Below are positions 33,436 through 42,940 of a stretch of 64,000 nt of DNA, one piece after another. The translations under genes were made by a program, and so were the position numbers. The stretch is from Streptomyces sp. NBC_00620. GTDB taxonomy: Bacteria; Actinomycetota; Actinomycetes; Streptomycetales; Streptomycetaceae. The stretch spans positions 248,001-312,000 of the forward strand of contig NZ_JAPENY010000001.1 of NCBI RefSeq assembly GCF_026341825.1, in the 5' to 3' direction. Under the pieces are notes generated by a model, which was not told the DNA's origin, searched no databases, and saw nothing but the letters and a program-made list of their open reading frames with translations. Numbering within the stretch: position 1 is the first letter of the stretch; the number at the start of each line of letters is the position of its first letter.

Positions 33436-35841
33436 GTGACCATCGCGCCAGCCGATCCGGCCGCAGCCCTTACGCAGCAGGACCCGGTCACGACGGCCGG
33501 CCCCGGTGCCGGTGCCGCGCTGCTGCGGACCCTGACCGACCTCACCGCCGACCTCCCCGACGCCGACCCCGGCCGAGTGGCCGCCGCCGCGCTCCGCGGC
33601 CGCTCCGCCCGCGCGGACGACGCGGAGTTGCGCGAGCTGGCCACCGAGGCCGCGGCGGGCCTGATCTCCGAGGACCCGGCCTACTCGAAGCTGGCCGCCC
33701 GCCTGCTGACGATCAGCATCGCGGAGGAGGCGGCCTCACAGGGCGTGCGGTCCTTCTCCGAGTCGGTCACGGTCGGCCACCGCGAGGGCCTGATCGCGGA
33801 CCGCACCGCGGAGTTCGTACGCCTGCACACGCCCCGCCTGGACGCACTGATCGCAACCTCGGCCGCCGAGGGGAACGACGACCGCTTCGGCTACTTCGGC
33901 CTGCGCACCCTGCACAGCCGCTACCTCCTCCGCCACCCGATCACCCGCAGGGTCATCGAGACCCCCCAGCACTTCATGCTCCGAGTGGCGTCCGGCCTGG
34001 CGGAGGACGACACCACGCGCGCCCTCACCGAAGTCGAGGCGCTCTACCGGCTCATGAGCCGCCTCGACTACCTCCCCTCCTCCCCCACCCTCTTCAACTC
34101 CGGTACGCGCCACCCCCAGATGTCGTCCTGCTACCTCCTCGACTCCCCGCTGGACGAGCTGGACTCCATCTACGACCGGTACCACCAGGTCGCGCGCCTC
34201 TCGAAGCACGCGGGCGGCATCGGCCTGTCGTACTCCCGTATCCGCTCCCGCGGTTCACTGATCCGCGGTACGAACGGGCACTCCAACGGCATCGTCCCGT
34301 TCCTGAAGACCCTCGACGCCTCGGTCGCCGCGGTGAACCAGGGCGGCCGGCGCAAGGGCGCGGCCGCGGTCTACCTGGAGACCTGGCACTCCGACATCGA
34401 GGAGTTCCTGGAGCTGCGCGACAACACCGGTGAGGACGCCCGCCGTACGCACAACCTGAACCTCGCGCACTGGATCCCGGACGAGTTCATGCGCCGGGTG
34501 AACGAGGACGCCATCTGGTCCCTGTTCTCCCCGTCGGACGTGCCCGACCTGGTCGACCTGTGGGGCGACGAGTTCGACGCGGCGTACCGCAAGGCGGAGG
34601 AGGCGGGCCTCGCCAAGAAGACCATCCCGGCCCGCGACCTGTACGGCCGCATGATGCGCACCCTCGCGCAGACCGGCAACGGCTGGATGACCTTCAAGGA
34701 CGCCGCCAACCGCACCGCCAACCAGACGGCGGAGCCGGGCCACACCGTCCACTCCTCCAACCTCTGCACGGAGATCCTGGAGGTCACGGACGACGGCGAG
34801 ACGGCGGTCTGCAACCTGGGCTCGGTGAACCTCGGCGCGTTCGTCGACACGGCGGCCGGCGACATCGACTGGGAGCGCCTCGACGAGACCGTCCGCACCG
34901 CCGTCACTTTCCTGGACCGTGTGGTCGACATCAACTTCTACCCGACCGAGCAGGCGGGCCGCTCGAACGCGAAGTGGCGCCCGGTGGGCCTGGGCGCGAT
35001 GGGCCTCCAGGACGTCTTCTTCAAGCTGCGCGTCCCCTTCGACTCGCCGGAGGCGAAGGCGCTCTCGACCCGCATCGCCGAGCGCGTCATGCTCGCCGCG
35101 TACGAGGCCTCCGCGGACCTCGCCGAGCGCAACGGCCCGCTCCCCGCCTGGGAGAAGACCCGTACGGCCCGCGGTGTACTGCACCCGGACCACTACGACA
35201 CCGAGCTCACCTGGCCGGAGCGCTGGGCGGCCCTGCGGGAACGTATCGCCTCGACCGGCATGCGCAACTCGCTCCTCCTCGCCATCGCGCCCACCGCCAC
35301 GATCGCGTCGATCGCGGGCGTCTACGAGTGCATCGAGCCGCAGGTGTCGAACCTCTTCAAGCGCGAGACGCTTTCGGGCGAGTTCCTCCAGGTCAACTCC
35401 TACCTGGTGGCCGAGCTGAAGGCGCTCGGTGTGTGGGACGCGCAGACGAGGGAGGCGCTGCGCGAGTCCAACGGCTCGGTGCAGGGCTTCACTTGGGTTC
35501 CCCAGGATGTCCGCGACCTGTACCGCACGGCATGGGAGATCCCGCAGCGCGGCCTGATCGACATGGCAGCCGCCCGCACCCCGTTCCTCGACCAGGCCCA
35601 GTCCCTGAACCTCTTCCTGGAGACGCCGACCATCGGCAAGCTCTCCTCGATGTACTCCTACGCCTGGAAGTCGGGCCTGAAGACGACGTACTACCTGCGC
35701 TCCCGCCCGGCGACCCGCATCGCCCGCGCGGCACAGGCGCAGGCACAGCCCGAAAAGACCATCCCCGTACAGGCGACCGCCGACGAAGACGCCGTCGCCT
35801 GCTCCCTTGAGAACCCCGAGTCCTGCGAGGCCTGCCAGTGA
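33436..35841 (+). CDS. nrdA: Ribonucleoside-diphosphate reductase class I, alpha subunit
   Basis: An 801-residue catalytic subunit that reduces ribonucleoside diphosphates to deoxy forms. Active-site landmarks include SSCYLLD (first redox Cys), NLCTEI with the Asn/Cys/Glu radical-site motif, a second redox Cys in AVCNLGSVNL, and the C-terminal Cys797-X2-Cys800 pair (SCEACQ) that accepts electrons from thioredoxin. The radical-transfer tyrosines lie in TTYYLRSR. The N-terminal region (about 90 residues) is Ala-rich and variable. GTG 33436 has GGGAGAG 8 bp upstream. Expression is governed by the B12 riboswitch and probably by NrdR. Confidence 0.95.
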   Translation: MTIAPADPAAALTQQDPVTTAGPGAGAALLRTLTDLTADLPDADPGRVAAAALRGRSARADDAELRELATEAAAGLISEDPAYSKLAARLLTISIAEEAASQGVRSFSESVTVGHREGLIADRTAEFVRLHTPRLDALIATSAAEGNDDRFGYFGLRTLHSRYLLRHPITRRVIETPQHFMLRVASGLAEDDTTRALTEVEALYRLMSRLDYLPSSPTLFNSGTRHPQMSSCYLLDSPLDELDSIYDRYHQVARLSKHAGGIGLSYSRIRSRGSLIRGTNGHSNGIVPFLKTLDASVAAVNQGGRRKGAAAVYLETWHSDIEEFLELRDNTGEDARRTHNLNLAHWIPDEFMRRVNEDAIWSLFSPSDVPDLVDLWGDEFDAAYRKAEEAGLAKKTIPARDLYGRMMRTLAQTGNGWMTFKDAANRTANQTAEPGHTVHSSNLCTEILEVTDDGETAVCNLGSVNLGAFVDTAAGDIDWERLDETVRTAVTFLDRVVDINFYPTEQAGRSNAKWRPVGLGAMGLQDVFFKLRVPFDSPEAKALSTRIAERVMLAAYEASADLAERNGPLPAWEKTRTARGVLHPDHYDTELTWPERWAALRERIASTGMRNSLLLAIAPTATIASIAGVYECIEPQVSNLFKRETLSGEFLQVNSYLVAELKALGVWDAQTREALRESNGSVQGFTWVPQDVRDLYRTAWEIPQRGLIDMAAARTPFLDQAQSLNLFLETPTIGKLSSMYSYAWKSGLKTTYYLRSRPATRIARAAQAQAQPEKTIPVQATADEDAVACSLENPESCEACQ

Positions 35842-36851
35842 GTACCCCCCAGAAGAATCTCCTCGACCCGGGCTTCGAGCTGACTCTCCGCCCCATGCGC
35901 TACCCCGACTTCTACGAGCGCTACCGGGACGCCATCAAGAACACCTGGACCGTCGAGGAGGTCGACCTCCACTCGGACGTCGCCGACCTCGCGAAGCTGT
36001 CGGCGGGCGAGCAGCACATGATCGGCCGCCTGGTCGCGTTCTTCGCGACGGGTGACTCGATCGTGGCGAACAACCTGGTGCTGACGCTGTACAAGCACAT
36101 CAACTCCCCGGAGGCGCGGCTGTACTTGAGCCGTCAGCTCTTCGAGGAAGCGGTCCACGTCCAGTTCTACTTGACGCTGCTCGACACCTATCTCCCCGAC
36201 CCGGAGGACCGTACGGCCGCCTTCGATGCCGTGGAGAACATCCCCTCCATCCGCGAGAAGGCAGAGTTCTGCTTCAAGTGGATCAACGAGGTCGAGAAGC
36301 TGGACCGCCTGGAGACCAAGGCCGACCGCCGCCGTTTCCTGCTGAACCTCATCTGCTTCGCCGCGTGCATCGAGGGGCTCTTCTTCTACGGCGCCTTCGC
36401 GTACGTCTACTGGTTCCGCAGCCGGGGCCTGCTGCACGGCCTGGCGACCGGCACCAACTGGGTGTTCCGCGACGAGACGATGCACATGTCCTTCGCGTTC
36501 GAGGTGGTCGACACCGTCCGCAAGGAGGAGCCGGAGCTCTTCGACGACCTGCTTCAGCAGGAGGTCACGGACATGCTGCGGGAGGCTGTCGAGGCCGAGC
36601 TGCAGTTCGGGCGCGATCTGTGCGGTGAGGGCCTGCCGGGCATGAACACCGAGTCGATGCGCCAGTACCTGGAGTGCGTGGCCGACCAGCGCCTCCAGCG
36701 CCTGGGCTTCGCTCCGGTGTACGGCTCGGAGAACCCCTTCTCCTTCATGGAGTTGCAGGGTGTCCAGGAGCTGACCAACTTCTTCGAGCGCCGCCCGTCC
36801 GCCTACCAGGTCGCGGTGGAGGGCACCGTCGACCTGGACGAGGACTTCTAG
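35838..36851 (+). CDS. nrdB: Ribonucleoside-diphosphate reductase class I, beta subunit
   Basis: A 337-residue ferritin-like subunit that carries the di-iron (or Mn/Fe) cofactor and tyrosyl radical. Metal-ligand helices are seen in the FFATGDSIV region, in RQLFEEAVHVQFY (Glu and His ligands), CIEGLFFYGAF (Glu) and DETMHMSFAFEVV (Glu, His); the Tyr in VQFYLTLLDTY is the radical candidate. GTG 35838 overlaps the nrdA stop by 4 bp (GTGA). A 12-bp hairpin follows directly, so nrdAB can be a two-gene unit. Confidence 0.95.
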   Translation: MSTPQKNLLDPGFELTLRPMRYPDFYERYRDAIKNTWTVEEVDLHSDVADLAKLSAGEQHMIGRLVAFFATGDSIVANNLVLTLYKHINSPEARLYLSRQLFEEAVHVQFYLTLLDTYLPDPEDRTAAFDAVENIPSIREKAEFCFKWINEVEKLDRLETKADRRRFLLNLICFAACIEGLFFYGAFAYVYWFRSRGLLHGLATGTNWVFRDETMHMSFAFEVVDTVRKEEPELFDDLLQQEVTDMLREAVEAELQFGRDLCGEGLPGMNTESMRQYLECVADQRLQRLGFAPVYGSENPFSFMELQGVQELTNFFERRPSAYQVAVEGTVDLDEDF

Positions 36852-36857
36852 TCGCAG

Positions 36858-36891
36858 TGACCGTCCCCGGCCGCAAGGGCGGGGACGGTCA
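36858..36891 (+). terminator. Terminator after nrdB
   Basis: A perfect 12-bp stem TGACCGTCCCCG/CGGGGACGGTCA (36858-36869 with 36880-36891) begins 6 bp after the nrdB stop. It can also end the minus-strand small gene at 36904. Confidence 0.8.
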
Positions 36892-36903
36892 ACTCGACGG
36901 TTC

Positions 36904-37095
36904 TCACGCCGCACGCACGACATCGTGCGTGGTGAGGCCGCGCCGGCTCCGGCCGGCCGAGGCCCGGCCGGACCGGTGGCCGGCCGCCCGGAGCTGCCGG
37001 TCGACGCGCAGCTCGTGGGCGTATCCGACCAGCGCGGGGAGGGCCAGGATCAGGAGGATTCCGAGGACGACGAGTGTGTCGGTGATTGCGTTCAT
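36904..37095 (-). CDS. Small single-pass membrane protein (63 aa)
   Basis: A 63-residue peptide with one transmembrane segment (TLVVLGILLILALPALVGYA, about residues 7-26) followed by an Arg-rich cytoplasmic tail. It resembles the many unassigned one-helix proteins of Streptomyces. ATG 37095 lies 93 bp from the divergent AraC/GlxA regulator, and the shared region contains a perfect inverted repeat, so the two may be co-regulated. It converges on the nrdB terminator. The coding call is moderate because the gene is short. Confidence 0.55.
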   Translation of the reverse strand: MNAITDTLVVLGILLILALPALVGYAHELRVDRQLRAAGHRSGRASAGRSRRGLTTHDVVRAA

Positions 37096-37129
37096 GTCCC
37101 CACTTTCGCGCCGATCGGCCGCCGGGGTC

Positions 37130-37168
37130 AGTGGCAGGACTGCCGTAGACCCTCGAATTACTGCCACT
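37130..37168. promoter_or_regulatory. Inverted repeat in the GlxA-regulator intergenic region
   Basis: AGTGGCAG (37130-37137) and CTGCCACT (37161-37168) form a perfect 8-bp inverted repeat with 31 bp between centres, three helical turns. It lies between the divergent small membrane gene and the AraC-type regulator, as expected for an autoregulatory operator. Confidence 0.5.
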
Positions 37169-37188
37169 TCTGAGGCACACTGGTAAAC

Positions 37189-38154
37189 ATGCTGAAGAAC
37201 GTGGCCGTCGCCCTGCTCGACGGCGTACATCCTTTCGAACTCGGCGTCGTCTGCGAGGTGTTCGGCCTCGACCGGAGCGACGAGGGCCTGCCCGTGTACG
37301 ACTTCGCGGTCGTCTCGGCGGAGGGCCCGACGCTCACCACCCATGTCCCCGGGTTCACGGTCTCCACCCCCTACGGCCTGGACCGGCTCGACGAGGCCGA
37401 CCTGGTCGTCGTACCGGCCGGGAACGACTACATCGGGCGCAACTACCCGCCCGAACTGCTCGCCGCCCTGCGCCGGGCCACCGAGCGCGGCGCCCGCGTA
37501 CTCAGCGTCTGCTCCGGGGTCTTCGTGCTCGGCGCGGCGGGGCTGCTGGACGGACGGCGCTGCGCGGCGCACTGGAAGCAGGTGGACGAGCTCGCCCGGC
37601 GCCATCCGCGGGCGATCGTCGAACCGGATGTGCTGTACGTCGACGAGGACCCCGTCATCACCTCGGCCGGCACCGCCTCCGGAATCGACGCCTGCCTGCA
37701 CATCGTCCGCAAGGAGCAGGGTCCCGAGGTCGCCAACGCCATCGCGCGGCGCATGGTGGTGCCACCGCACCGCGACGGCGGCCAGGCCCAGTACATAGAG
37801 CGGCCGCTGCCGAACACGCCCTGCGACACGGTCGGTGAGGTGCTCGTCTGGATGGAGCGCAACCTCGACGAGGAGGTGACCGTCGAGCAGCTCGCGGCCC
37901 GCGCCCACATGTCCCCGCGCACCTTCGCCCGCCGCTTCCAGCAGGAGACGGGCACCACCCCGTACCGCTGGATCCTGCGCCAACGGGTGCTGTTGGCGCA
38001 GGAGTTGCTGGAGGCCTCGGACGAGACGATGGACGCGATCGCGGGCCGCACCGGCTTCGGGAACGCGGCGGCGCTGCGCCATCAGTTCGTACGGAGTCTG
38101 GGCACGACCCCGCAGGCGTACCGGCGCACGTTCAGGGGCCCGCAGGCTGCCTGA
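37189..38154 (+). CDS. AraC-family regulator with DJ-1/PfpI domain (GlxA type; nrdS position)
   Basis: A 321-residue regulator. Residues 1-170 form a DJ-1/PfpI-like domain with the nucleophile-elbow Cys in SVCSGVFVLGAAGLLDGR, and the C-terminal 100 residues hold two AraC-type helix-turn-helix motifs (TVEQLAARAHMSPRTFARRF and MDAIAGRTGFGNAAALRHQF). In S. coelicolor an AraC-like gene called nrdS follows nrdAB and is reported as part of that operon; here a terminator and a divergent small gene stand between, so it probably has its own promoter. The effector of the DJ-1-like domain is unknown. Confidence 0.88.
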   Translation: MLKNVAVALLDGVHPFELGVVCEVFGLDRSDEGLPVYDFAVVSAEGPTLTTHVPGFTVSTPYGLDRLDEADLVVVPAGNDYIGRNYPPELLAALRRATERGARVLSVCSGVFVLGAAGLLDGRRCAAHWKQVDELARRHPRAIVEPDVLYVDEDPVITSAGTASGIDACLHIVRKEQGPEVANAIARRMVVPPHRDGGQAQYIERPLPNTPCDTVGEVLVWMERNLDEEVTVEQLAARAHMSPRTFARRFQQETGTTPYRWILRQRVLLAQELLEASDETMDAIAGRTGFGNAAALRHQFVRSLGTTPQAYRRTFRGPQAA

Positions 38155-38178
38155 ACGCGCACCAGTACGGACGCGGGG

Positions 38179-39549
38179 TCAGCGCGGCACAGCTTTCAGC
38201 CGCAGCCGGTGCGGCCGCAGCGTGATGCCGACATGCGGCGCGTCATTGGATCCGGACACCTGCTCGAAGCGCCACCTGGACGCGATCGTGGCCGTGACGA
38301 GGGTCAGCTGGGCCATCGAGAAGTGGTCACTGGGACACTTCCGGTTGCCCACGCTGAACGGGCGCATCGCGTACTTCGGCAGGTCCTTGGACCTTTCCGG
38401 AAGCCAGCGGTCGGGGTCGAAATCGAGGTGCCGCTCGTACGACCGCGGGTCGCGCTGGATCGCGTACGGGCTGTAGACGATGTCGGCCCCGGCCGGAATG
38501 CGATAGCCGCCCAGCTCGGTTTCGGTCACCGCCCGCCGCGTCAATATCCATACGGCGGGGCGCAAGCGCAGTGCCTCGACGACGACATTGTTCGTGTGCG
38601 ACAGCTTCCGGACATCGCCGAATGCGACCGGTCGGCCGCCCGTGACGGATTCGACCTCCTCACTGATGCGCCGTGCCTGATCCGGATACGCGGCGAGCAC
38701 CTGCAGCAGCCACATGAGCGTTGACGCGATGGTTTCGCTGCCGGGGGTGAGTATCGCGACGACTTGGTCGTGGATCTCCTGTTCGTCGATGGGGTCGCCG
38801 TTGCCGTCCTTCGCCTCCAGCAATGCCGTCAGCAAATCGTCCGGCTTTTGACCAGATGTGCGACGCTCGTCGATGATCTCGTCGACGAGTGCATGCAAAT
38901 CGGCCAATGCACGATCGAATTTGCGGTGGGCCGGAAGCGGCAGCCGATAGAGCGGCCCCGCCGGAATGACCATGCGCCGGTACATGCCGCGGAAGACGGT
39001 GGCGAGCGCGGTGCTCAGCCGCTCGGCCCGCTCGTCCATGAACTGGCCGCGCAGCAGGCAGCGGGCCGCGATCCGGACGGCGACGCGGAACGACTCCGAT
39101 GTGCAGTCGACCGCCCCTCCGGACTCCCAGCGAGCCGCGAACGCACGCGCCTCCTCCTCCATGATCGGCCCGTACTCGGGGATGATGTCGAGCCGGAACG
39201 CGGGCTGGATCGTCCGCCGTTGGCGCCTGTGCAGCGGCCCGGTGGCGGTCGCGACCCCCTTCTTGCCGAGGAGCCCCTCGAGGGACTCCCACAACGGGCC
39301 GCCGATCTCGAAGTCGGGGCTCAGCGCCACAGCCCCGCTGAGATCGGGGGTGGTGACCGCGTACACCGTCTTGGGGCCCATCTTCAGGCGGACGACGTCG
39401 CCGTGGTCGCGCAGTTGGGCCAGGAAGCCCAGCGGGTCGCGGACCAGTTTCCAGCCGTGTCCGAGGCCGGGCACACCGCCTCCCGCGAGGGGCGGGGTGG
39501 GCAGCTCCAGCGTCTGAGGAACGTCAGATCGTACGGACTCGACGGTCAT
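38179..39549 (-). CDS. Cytochrome P450, CYP170A-type (albaflavenone synthase)
   Basis: A 456-residue P450. The heme-binding loop [17 protein letters not shown] (Cys about residue 404), the I-helix [11 protein letters not shown] and the K-helix EALRLRP (ExxR) are all present. It directly follows the epi-isozizaene synthase gene with a 4-bp overlap (ATGA, 39546-39549), the arrangement of CYP170A1 in S. coelicolor, which oxidises epi-isozizaene in two steps to the sesquiterpene ketone albaflavenone. CYP170A1 is also reported to have a second, terpene-synthase activity; this cannot be judged here. No ferredoxin gene is adjacent. Confidence 0.92.
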   Translation of the reverse strand: MTVESVRSDVPQTLELPTPPLAGGGVPGLGHGWKLVRDPLGFLAQLRDHGDVVRLKMGPKTVYAVTTPDLSGAVALSPDFEIGGPLWESLEGLLGKKGVATATGPLHRRQRRTIQPAFRLDIIPEYGPIMEEEARAFAARWESGGAVDCTSESFRVAVRIAARCLLRGQFMDERAERLSTALATVFRGMYRRMVIPAGPLYRLPLPAHRKFDRALADLHALVDEIIDERRTSGQKPDDLLTALLEAKDGNGDPIDEQEIHDQVVAILTPGSETIASTLMWLLQVLAAYPDQARRISEEVESVTGGRPVAFGDVRKLSHTNNVVVEALRLRPAVWILTRRAVTETELGGYRIPAGADIVYSPYAIQRDPRSYERHLDFDPDRWLPERSKDLPKYAMRPFSVGNRKCPSDHFSMAQLTLVTATIASRWRFEQVSGSNDAPHVGITLRPHRLRLKAVPR

Positions 39550-40631
39550 TTCTCACCTGCCGCTTCGTTGTTGACGTACGGGGGTGTGGAGCGGTCGTCC
39601 CAGCTGTCGACCATGTACCGGCCGGACTCGTGGTGGAACCAGTACACGGAACTGAACCAGTTCCGCATATTGCCCAGACACGCCTTCAGGGCGACGCTCG
39701 TTTCCTTTCCCTGCACCGTCCCGTCCGCGAGAGTGTCCGCGAGCCGGAATGTGTCCCTTTCGGCGATCGAGAATTCACTGATGCATTCCTCGACGCGCCG
39801 CCGGACTTCCGTGACGGCCTCTTCGAGAGTCAGCCCCTCGTGGTGAATGAGACTGATTCCGAGATTGTGGACCTCATCGCCCGCGATTTCCTTGGGGAGC
39901 GAGCACAGATCGTTGTACCAGGCGGCGAATTCCTGGCTGAGCAGCGCCGCCTTCCGATATGCGGGGTGATTCCGCACCGAGGCGGGGAGTTCGTACCCCG
40001 CACTGGGTTCCAGAAGGTCGGTCCAGATCCAGTGCGCGAACGTCAGCCGACGGAGTTCGAGATATTCCGCGACCGTCGGGACGGTGCCGGAGGTCCGGTT
40101 CCGGAACTCCCGGTCGTACGCCTCGATCACCGCGTGGAAGTGGAGTGCGAAACGCTCGTTCCACTTCGTGCCGAGGAACGAGTACAGCCGCACCATGCTG
40201 TCCGCGAACGCCGCGACCAGGGGATCCTCGTGGTGCAGGTGGTTTCTCGGCGAGTCGAGGGCCGCATGCAACTGGAACCTGAGCCTCCGCCAGGCGCCGG
40301 GCCTGCCGTGGATGACATCACGGTCGTGGCGGTCGTCCCAGACGAAGAACCACGCACTGTAGTCCGCTATCGCCTGCATGACCTCGTCGGGGGCGCCAAT
40401 GTAGTAGCCCGCCATGAGGTCGGTGTAGCACAGGCCGTCGGCATATTCCTCGACCTTGTCGGGCGGCATAAGCCGCTTTTCGAGGAGCCAGGCCCTGGTG
40501 TTCTCCTGTAGCCGGGGCCAATACGGGTGGAGTTGACGGGGAAACTCAGCCTCGATCACCGGGAGAGAGAGCGCCGGTGGAACCGCGACCGCTGTTGGTG
40601 TCGAAGAAGTGCTCTGCGCGAAAGCATGCAC
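39546..40631 (-). CDS. epi-Isozizaene synthase (sesquiterpene cyclase)
   Basis: A 361-residue class I terpene cyclase, the length of the S. coelicolor enzyme, that converts farnesyl diphosphate to epi-isozizaene. The first Mg-binding motif is DDRHD at residues 99-103 and the second NDLCSLPKE at 240-248 (Asn240, Ser244, Glu248); [12 protein letters not shown] at the C-terminus is characteristic. The GTG at 40631 (reading HAFAQS) has GAGAGGGG 8 bp upstream and matches the S. coelicolor start; a TTG two codons earlier is less likely. The P450 follows in the same operon. Confidence 0.94.
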   Translation of the reverse strand: MHAFAQSTSSTPTAVAVPPALSLPVIEAEFPRQLHPYWPRLQENTRAWLLEKRLMPPDKVEEYADGLCYTDLMAGYYIGAPDEVMQAIADYSAWFFVWDDRHDRDVIHGRPGAWRRLRFQLHAALDSPRNHLHHEDPLVAAFADSMVRLYSFLGTKWNERFALHFHAVIEAYDREFRNRTSGTVPTVAEYLELRRLTFAHWIWTDLLEPSAGYELPASVRNHPAYRKAALLSQEFAAWYNDLCSLPKEIAGDEVHNLGISLIHHEGLTLEEAVTEVRRRVEECISEFSIAERDTFRLADTLADGTVQGKETSVALKACLGNMRNWFSSVYWFHHESGRYMVDSWDDRSTPPYVNNEAAGEK

Positions 40632-40852
40632 GAACAAACCCCTCTCAGCCGCCTGTTGACGTCACGCCCCTCCCGCTGTGCCGGGCGTGCGCCGTTGCGT
40701 ATCCCCGCACTTCCCATTCAGCACCACAACTGACCGTTCTGGGAACGGATTTGCTCCACTCACTACCCTAAGATGCCGAGAATCTCCCCTTGTATGACTG
40801 AATCTGGATCACTCAATGAGCACATGGGATCGAACGTGCGACGCACATACGA

Positions 40853-40889
40853 ACGGCGCCTGGTCAGGAGGTTCCTGACCAGGCGCCGT
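40853..40889. terminator. Terminator hairpin beyond the deformylase gene
   Basis: A perfect 17-bp stem (40853-40869 with 40873-40889) closed by a 3-base loop. It lies 107 bp past the stop of the minus-strand deformylase gene. The remaining part of the 364-bp gap (40632-40995) is the promoter region of the sesquiterpene operon, in which I see no gene and no clear operator. Confidence 0.85.
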
Positions 40890-40995
40890 ACAAGGAGGTT
40901 CGAGGAGGTGCCTCACGAGAGACCGCGAGCCACACCTGTCATTTTCTGTCTCAGTCGTTCAACGTGCCCGCTCGGACATCGGTCACGACGTGTCG

Positions 40996-41646
40996 TCAGT
41001 CGTTCGCCACGATCGGGTAGCGGGGCTCGTTCTCGGCCATCTGCCGCAGCGCGTCCTTGCGCTCACGCTTGGAGAGCCGGTCGATGTACAGGTAGCCGTA
41101 CAGGTGATCCGTCTCGTGCTGGAGGCAGCGTGAGAAGTAGCCGGTGCCGCGCACCTTGATGGGGTTGCCCTTCTCGTCCTGCCCGGTGACCTCGGCGTAG
41201 TCGGGGCGGGCGAGCGGCGCGTACGCGGTCGGTACGGAGAGGCAGCCCTCGTTGCTGTCGTCCAGGCGGCGCTGCTCGGCGGGCAGCTCGACGAGCACGG
41301 GGTTGCAGACCACGCCCGTGTGCCGCTTGCCGTCGTCGTCGGGGCAGTCGTACACGAAGACCTTCAGGTCGACGCCGATCTGGTTGGCGGCCAGGCCCAC
41401 GCCCTCGGCGGTGTGCTGGCTGGCGAACATGTCGGCGACCAACTGCGCCAGCTCGTCGCCGAAGTCGGTGACGTCCTTGCACTCCTTGTGCAGCACCGGA
41501 TTCCCGACGACGGTGATCGGCCGCGAGGTACCGCGCTCGCGATAGGCCGCCTCGCGCTCCTCGCAGTCCTCGATGTCGATGACGAAGCCCTCGTCGTCCA
41601 CGGGGAGCACGCCCACGTGCTGCTGATCGGTGTCCTGCTGCGCCAT
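40996..41646 (-). CDS. def: Peptide deformylase
   Basis: A 216-residue metalloenzyme that removes the formyl group from the N-terminal methionine of new proteins. All three motifs are present: [17 protein letters not shown] (metal-ligand Cys) and QHETDHLYG (HExxH, two His ligands and the catalytic Glu). An N-terminal extension of about 45 acidic residues precedes the core, as in other actinobacterial copies. ATG 41646 starts this; the longer reading frame upstream is Arg-rich and unlikely to be translated. Confidence 0.95.
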   Translation of the reverse strand: MAQQDTDQQHVGVLPVDDEGFVIDIEDCEEREAAYRERGTSRPITVVGNPVLHKECKDVTDFGDELAQLVADMFASQHTAEGVGLAANQIGVDLKVFVYDCPDDDGKRHTGVVCNPVLVELPAEQRRLDDSNEGCLSVPTAYAPLARPDYAEVTGQDEKGNPIKVRGTGYFSRCLQHETDHLYGYLYIDRLSKRERKDALRQMAENEPRYPIVAND

Positions 41647-41794
41647 GACGGACGTACGCCTTCCTGGAAAACGGGGGGTGTGATGCTGATACAGGGTACG
41701 GGGAACGCGCCTCAGGCGGCGCGGGGCTGTGTCTGACATGCGGCTCCGCCGCGTGGGCGCGACCAGCCACGACGGCCCGCAGCGGTCCACGCAC

Positions 41795-42937
41795 CTAGCA
41801 AACCTCTTCGAGATCCCGCCAGTCCCTGGAGTCAGGGCTGTCCGCAACCCACCCGTCCAGCAGCCCCCTCACCAGCGAAGCCGGCGCAGCCAACCCGCAC
41901 TCCCGCTCGGGCACCCACAGCTGCCCGTCGGTGCGATGGCCAAGCGGCCCCGGGTGGCCGGGCTCACTGTGATCGTGGGGGTCAAGATGCTCCCCGTCGC
42001 CCTCGTCCGACGGCATCCGCGACTCGGAGCACATCCGGCACAGCAGCCGCACGGACGACGACCAGTCCTCCGCGGCGAACCCGGCGTCGGCGGCGAGCTG
42101 CTCCAGCGCGTCCCGGTCGTCCTCGGTGGCCGCTTCGAGCAGGACCACCCAGGTAGGCACCGGCGACGGCGCCCACAGCTCGATCTCGTCGAACACGGGG
42201 TAGGCGTGCCCGGCGGCGGTGGTCCGCTCCCCGTGCGGCACCCCGTCGTGCAGTACGACCTCACCCCAGCGCCGCCCCGAGGACGGCAGCGGAATGGACA
42301 GCACCTCGATGCGGGCGGGGTCGAGCCGCCGCCCCCACACGACCTCGGCCTCACCTTCCGGAGACAGCCGTACGGCCGCGCTGCCGAGGTCCATGCCCAC
42401 CGGTTCACCGGAGACGGCGGCCCCGCCGGGGACCCGCAGCCCATACGCCTGCCAGGAACGGCGGGCCAGCGGCCAGTCCTGGAGGGCGGTGGCGGCGATC
42501 CCGACGTTCCACCAGTCAGGTGCGCCGGTCTCCCGGTCGAGGAGAGCCACGGCCCTGAGCCCCGCCGCCCGCGCCTGCTCCCAGTCGTGCCGGAACTTGT
42601 GCAGCAGCGCCAGGTTGAACCAGGACTCGGACAGCCACGGCTCCAGGTCCGCGGCACGCGTCAGCAGCGCGCCCGCGTCCTCGTACCGTCCGTCGCCGAT
42701 CAGCGTGAACGCACGGTCGGTGGCCTGCCGCCATGAGGCGGAGGGCCGGTGTCGTCCCTTGCCGAAGATCCTCACGATTCCCGCCTGCCAGTTCCTTGCG
42801 ATTCCCGCCTGCCGGTCCCTTGAAAAGTTCCCTGAAGAGTCCTTGGAGGACAACGCGGCCCTGGGCCTGCCCATGCCCCCGAACACCCTCTTCCTCGCAT
42901 CCAACCACGTACCGTCGGACGGCCGCTCATTACCCAT
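41795..42937 (-). CDS. Tetratricopeptide-repeat protein of unknown function
   Basis: A 380-residue soluble protein. Residues about 65-160 contain two or three TPR-like helical pairs ([41 protein letters not shown]), and the C-terminal 200 residues form a separate domain with a CRMCSES cysteine pair and His/Asp-rich loop. An in-frame 24-bp tandem duplication in the N-terminal part (42775-42822) gives the repeated octet [17 protein letters not shown] do not recognise a characterised homologue. It lies between the deformylase and the HD-domain genes on the same strand. Confidence 0.75.
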   Translation of the reverse strand: MGNERPSDGTWLDARKRVFGGMGRPRAALSSKDSSGNFSRDRQAGIARNWQAGIVRIFGKGRHRPSASWRQATDRAFTLIGDGRYEDAGALLTRAADLEPWLSESWFNLALLHKFRHDWEQARAAGLRAVALLDRETGAPDWWNVGIAATALQDWPLARRSWQAYGLRVPGGAAVSGEPVGMDLGSAAVRLSPEGEAEVVWGRRLDPARIEVLSIPLPSSGRRWGEVVLHDGVPHGERTTAAGHAYPVFDEIELWAPSPVPTWVVLLEAATEDDRDALEQLAADAGFAAEDWSSSVRLLCRMCSESRMPSDEGDGEHLDPHDHSEPGHPGPLGHRTDGQLWVPERECGLAAPASLVRGLLDGWVADSPDSRDWRDLEEVC

Positions 42938-42940
42938 GGG

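Noticed and set aside
38179..40631. Part of the encapsulin terpenoid system
   Set aside because: The epi-isozizaene synthase has no long disordered tail and lies 33 kb away in its own operon with its P450, so packaging into the shell is not supported.
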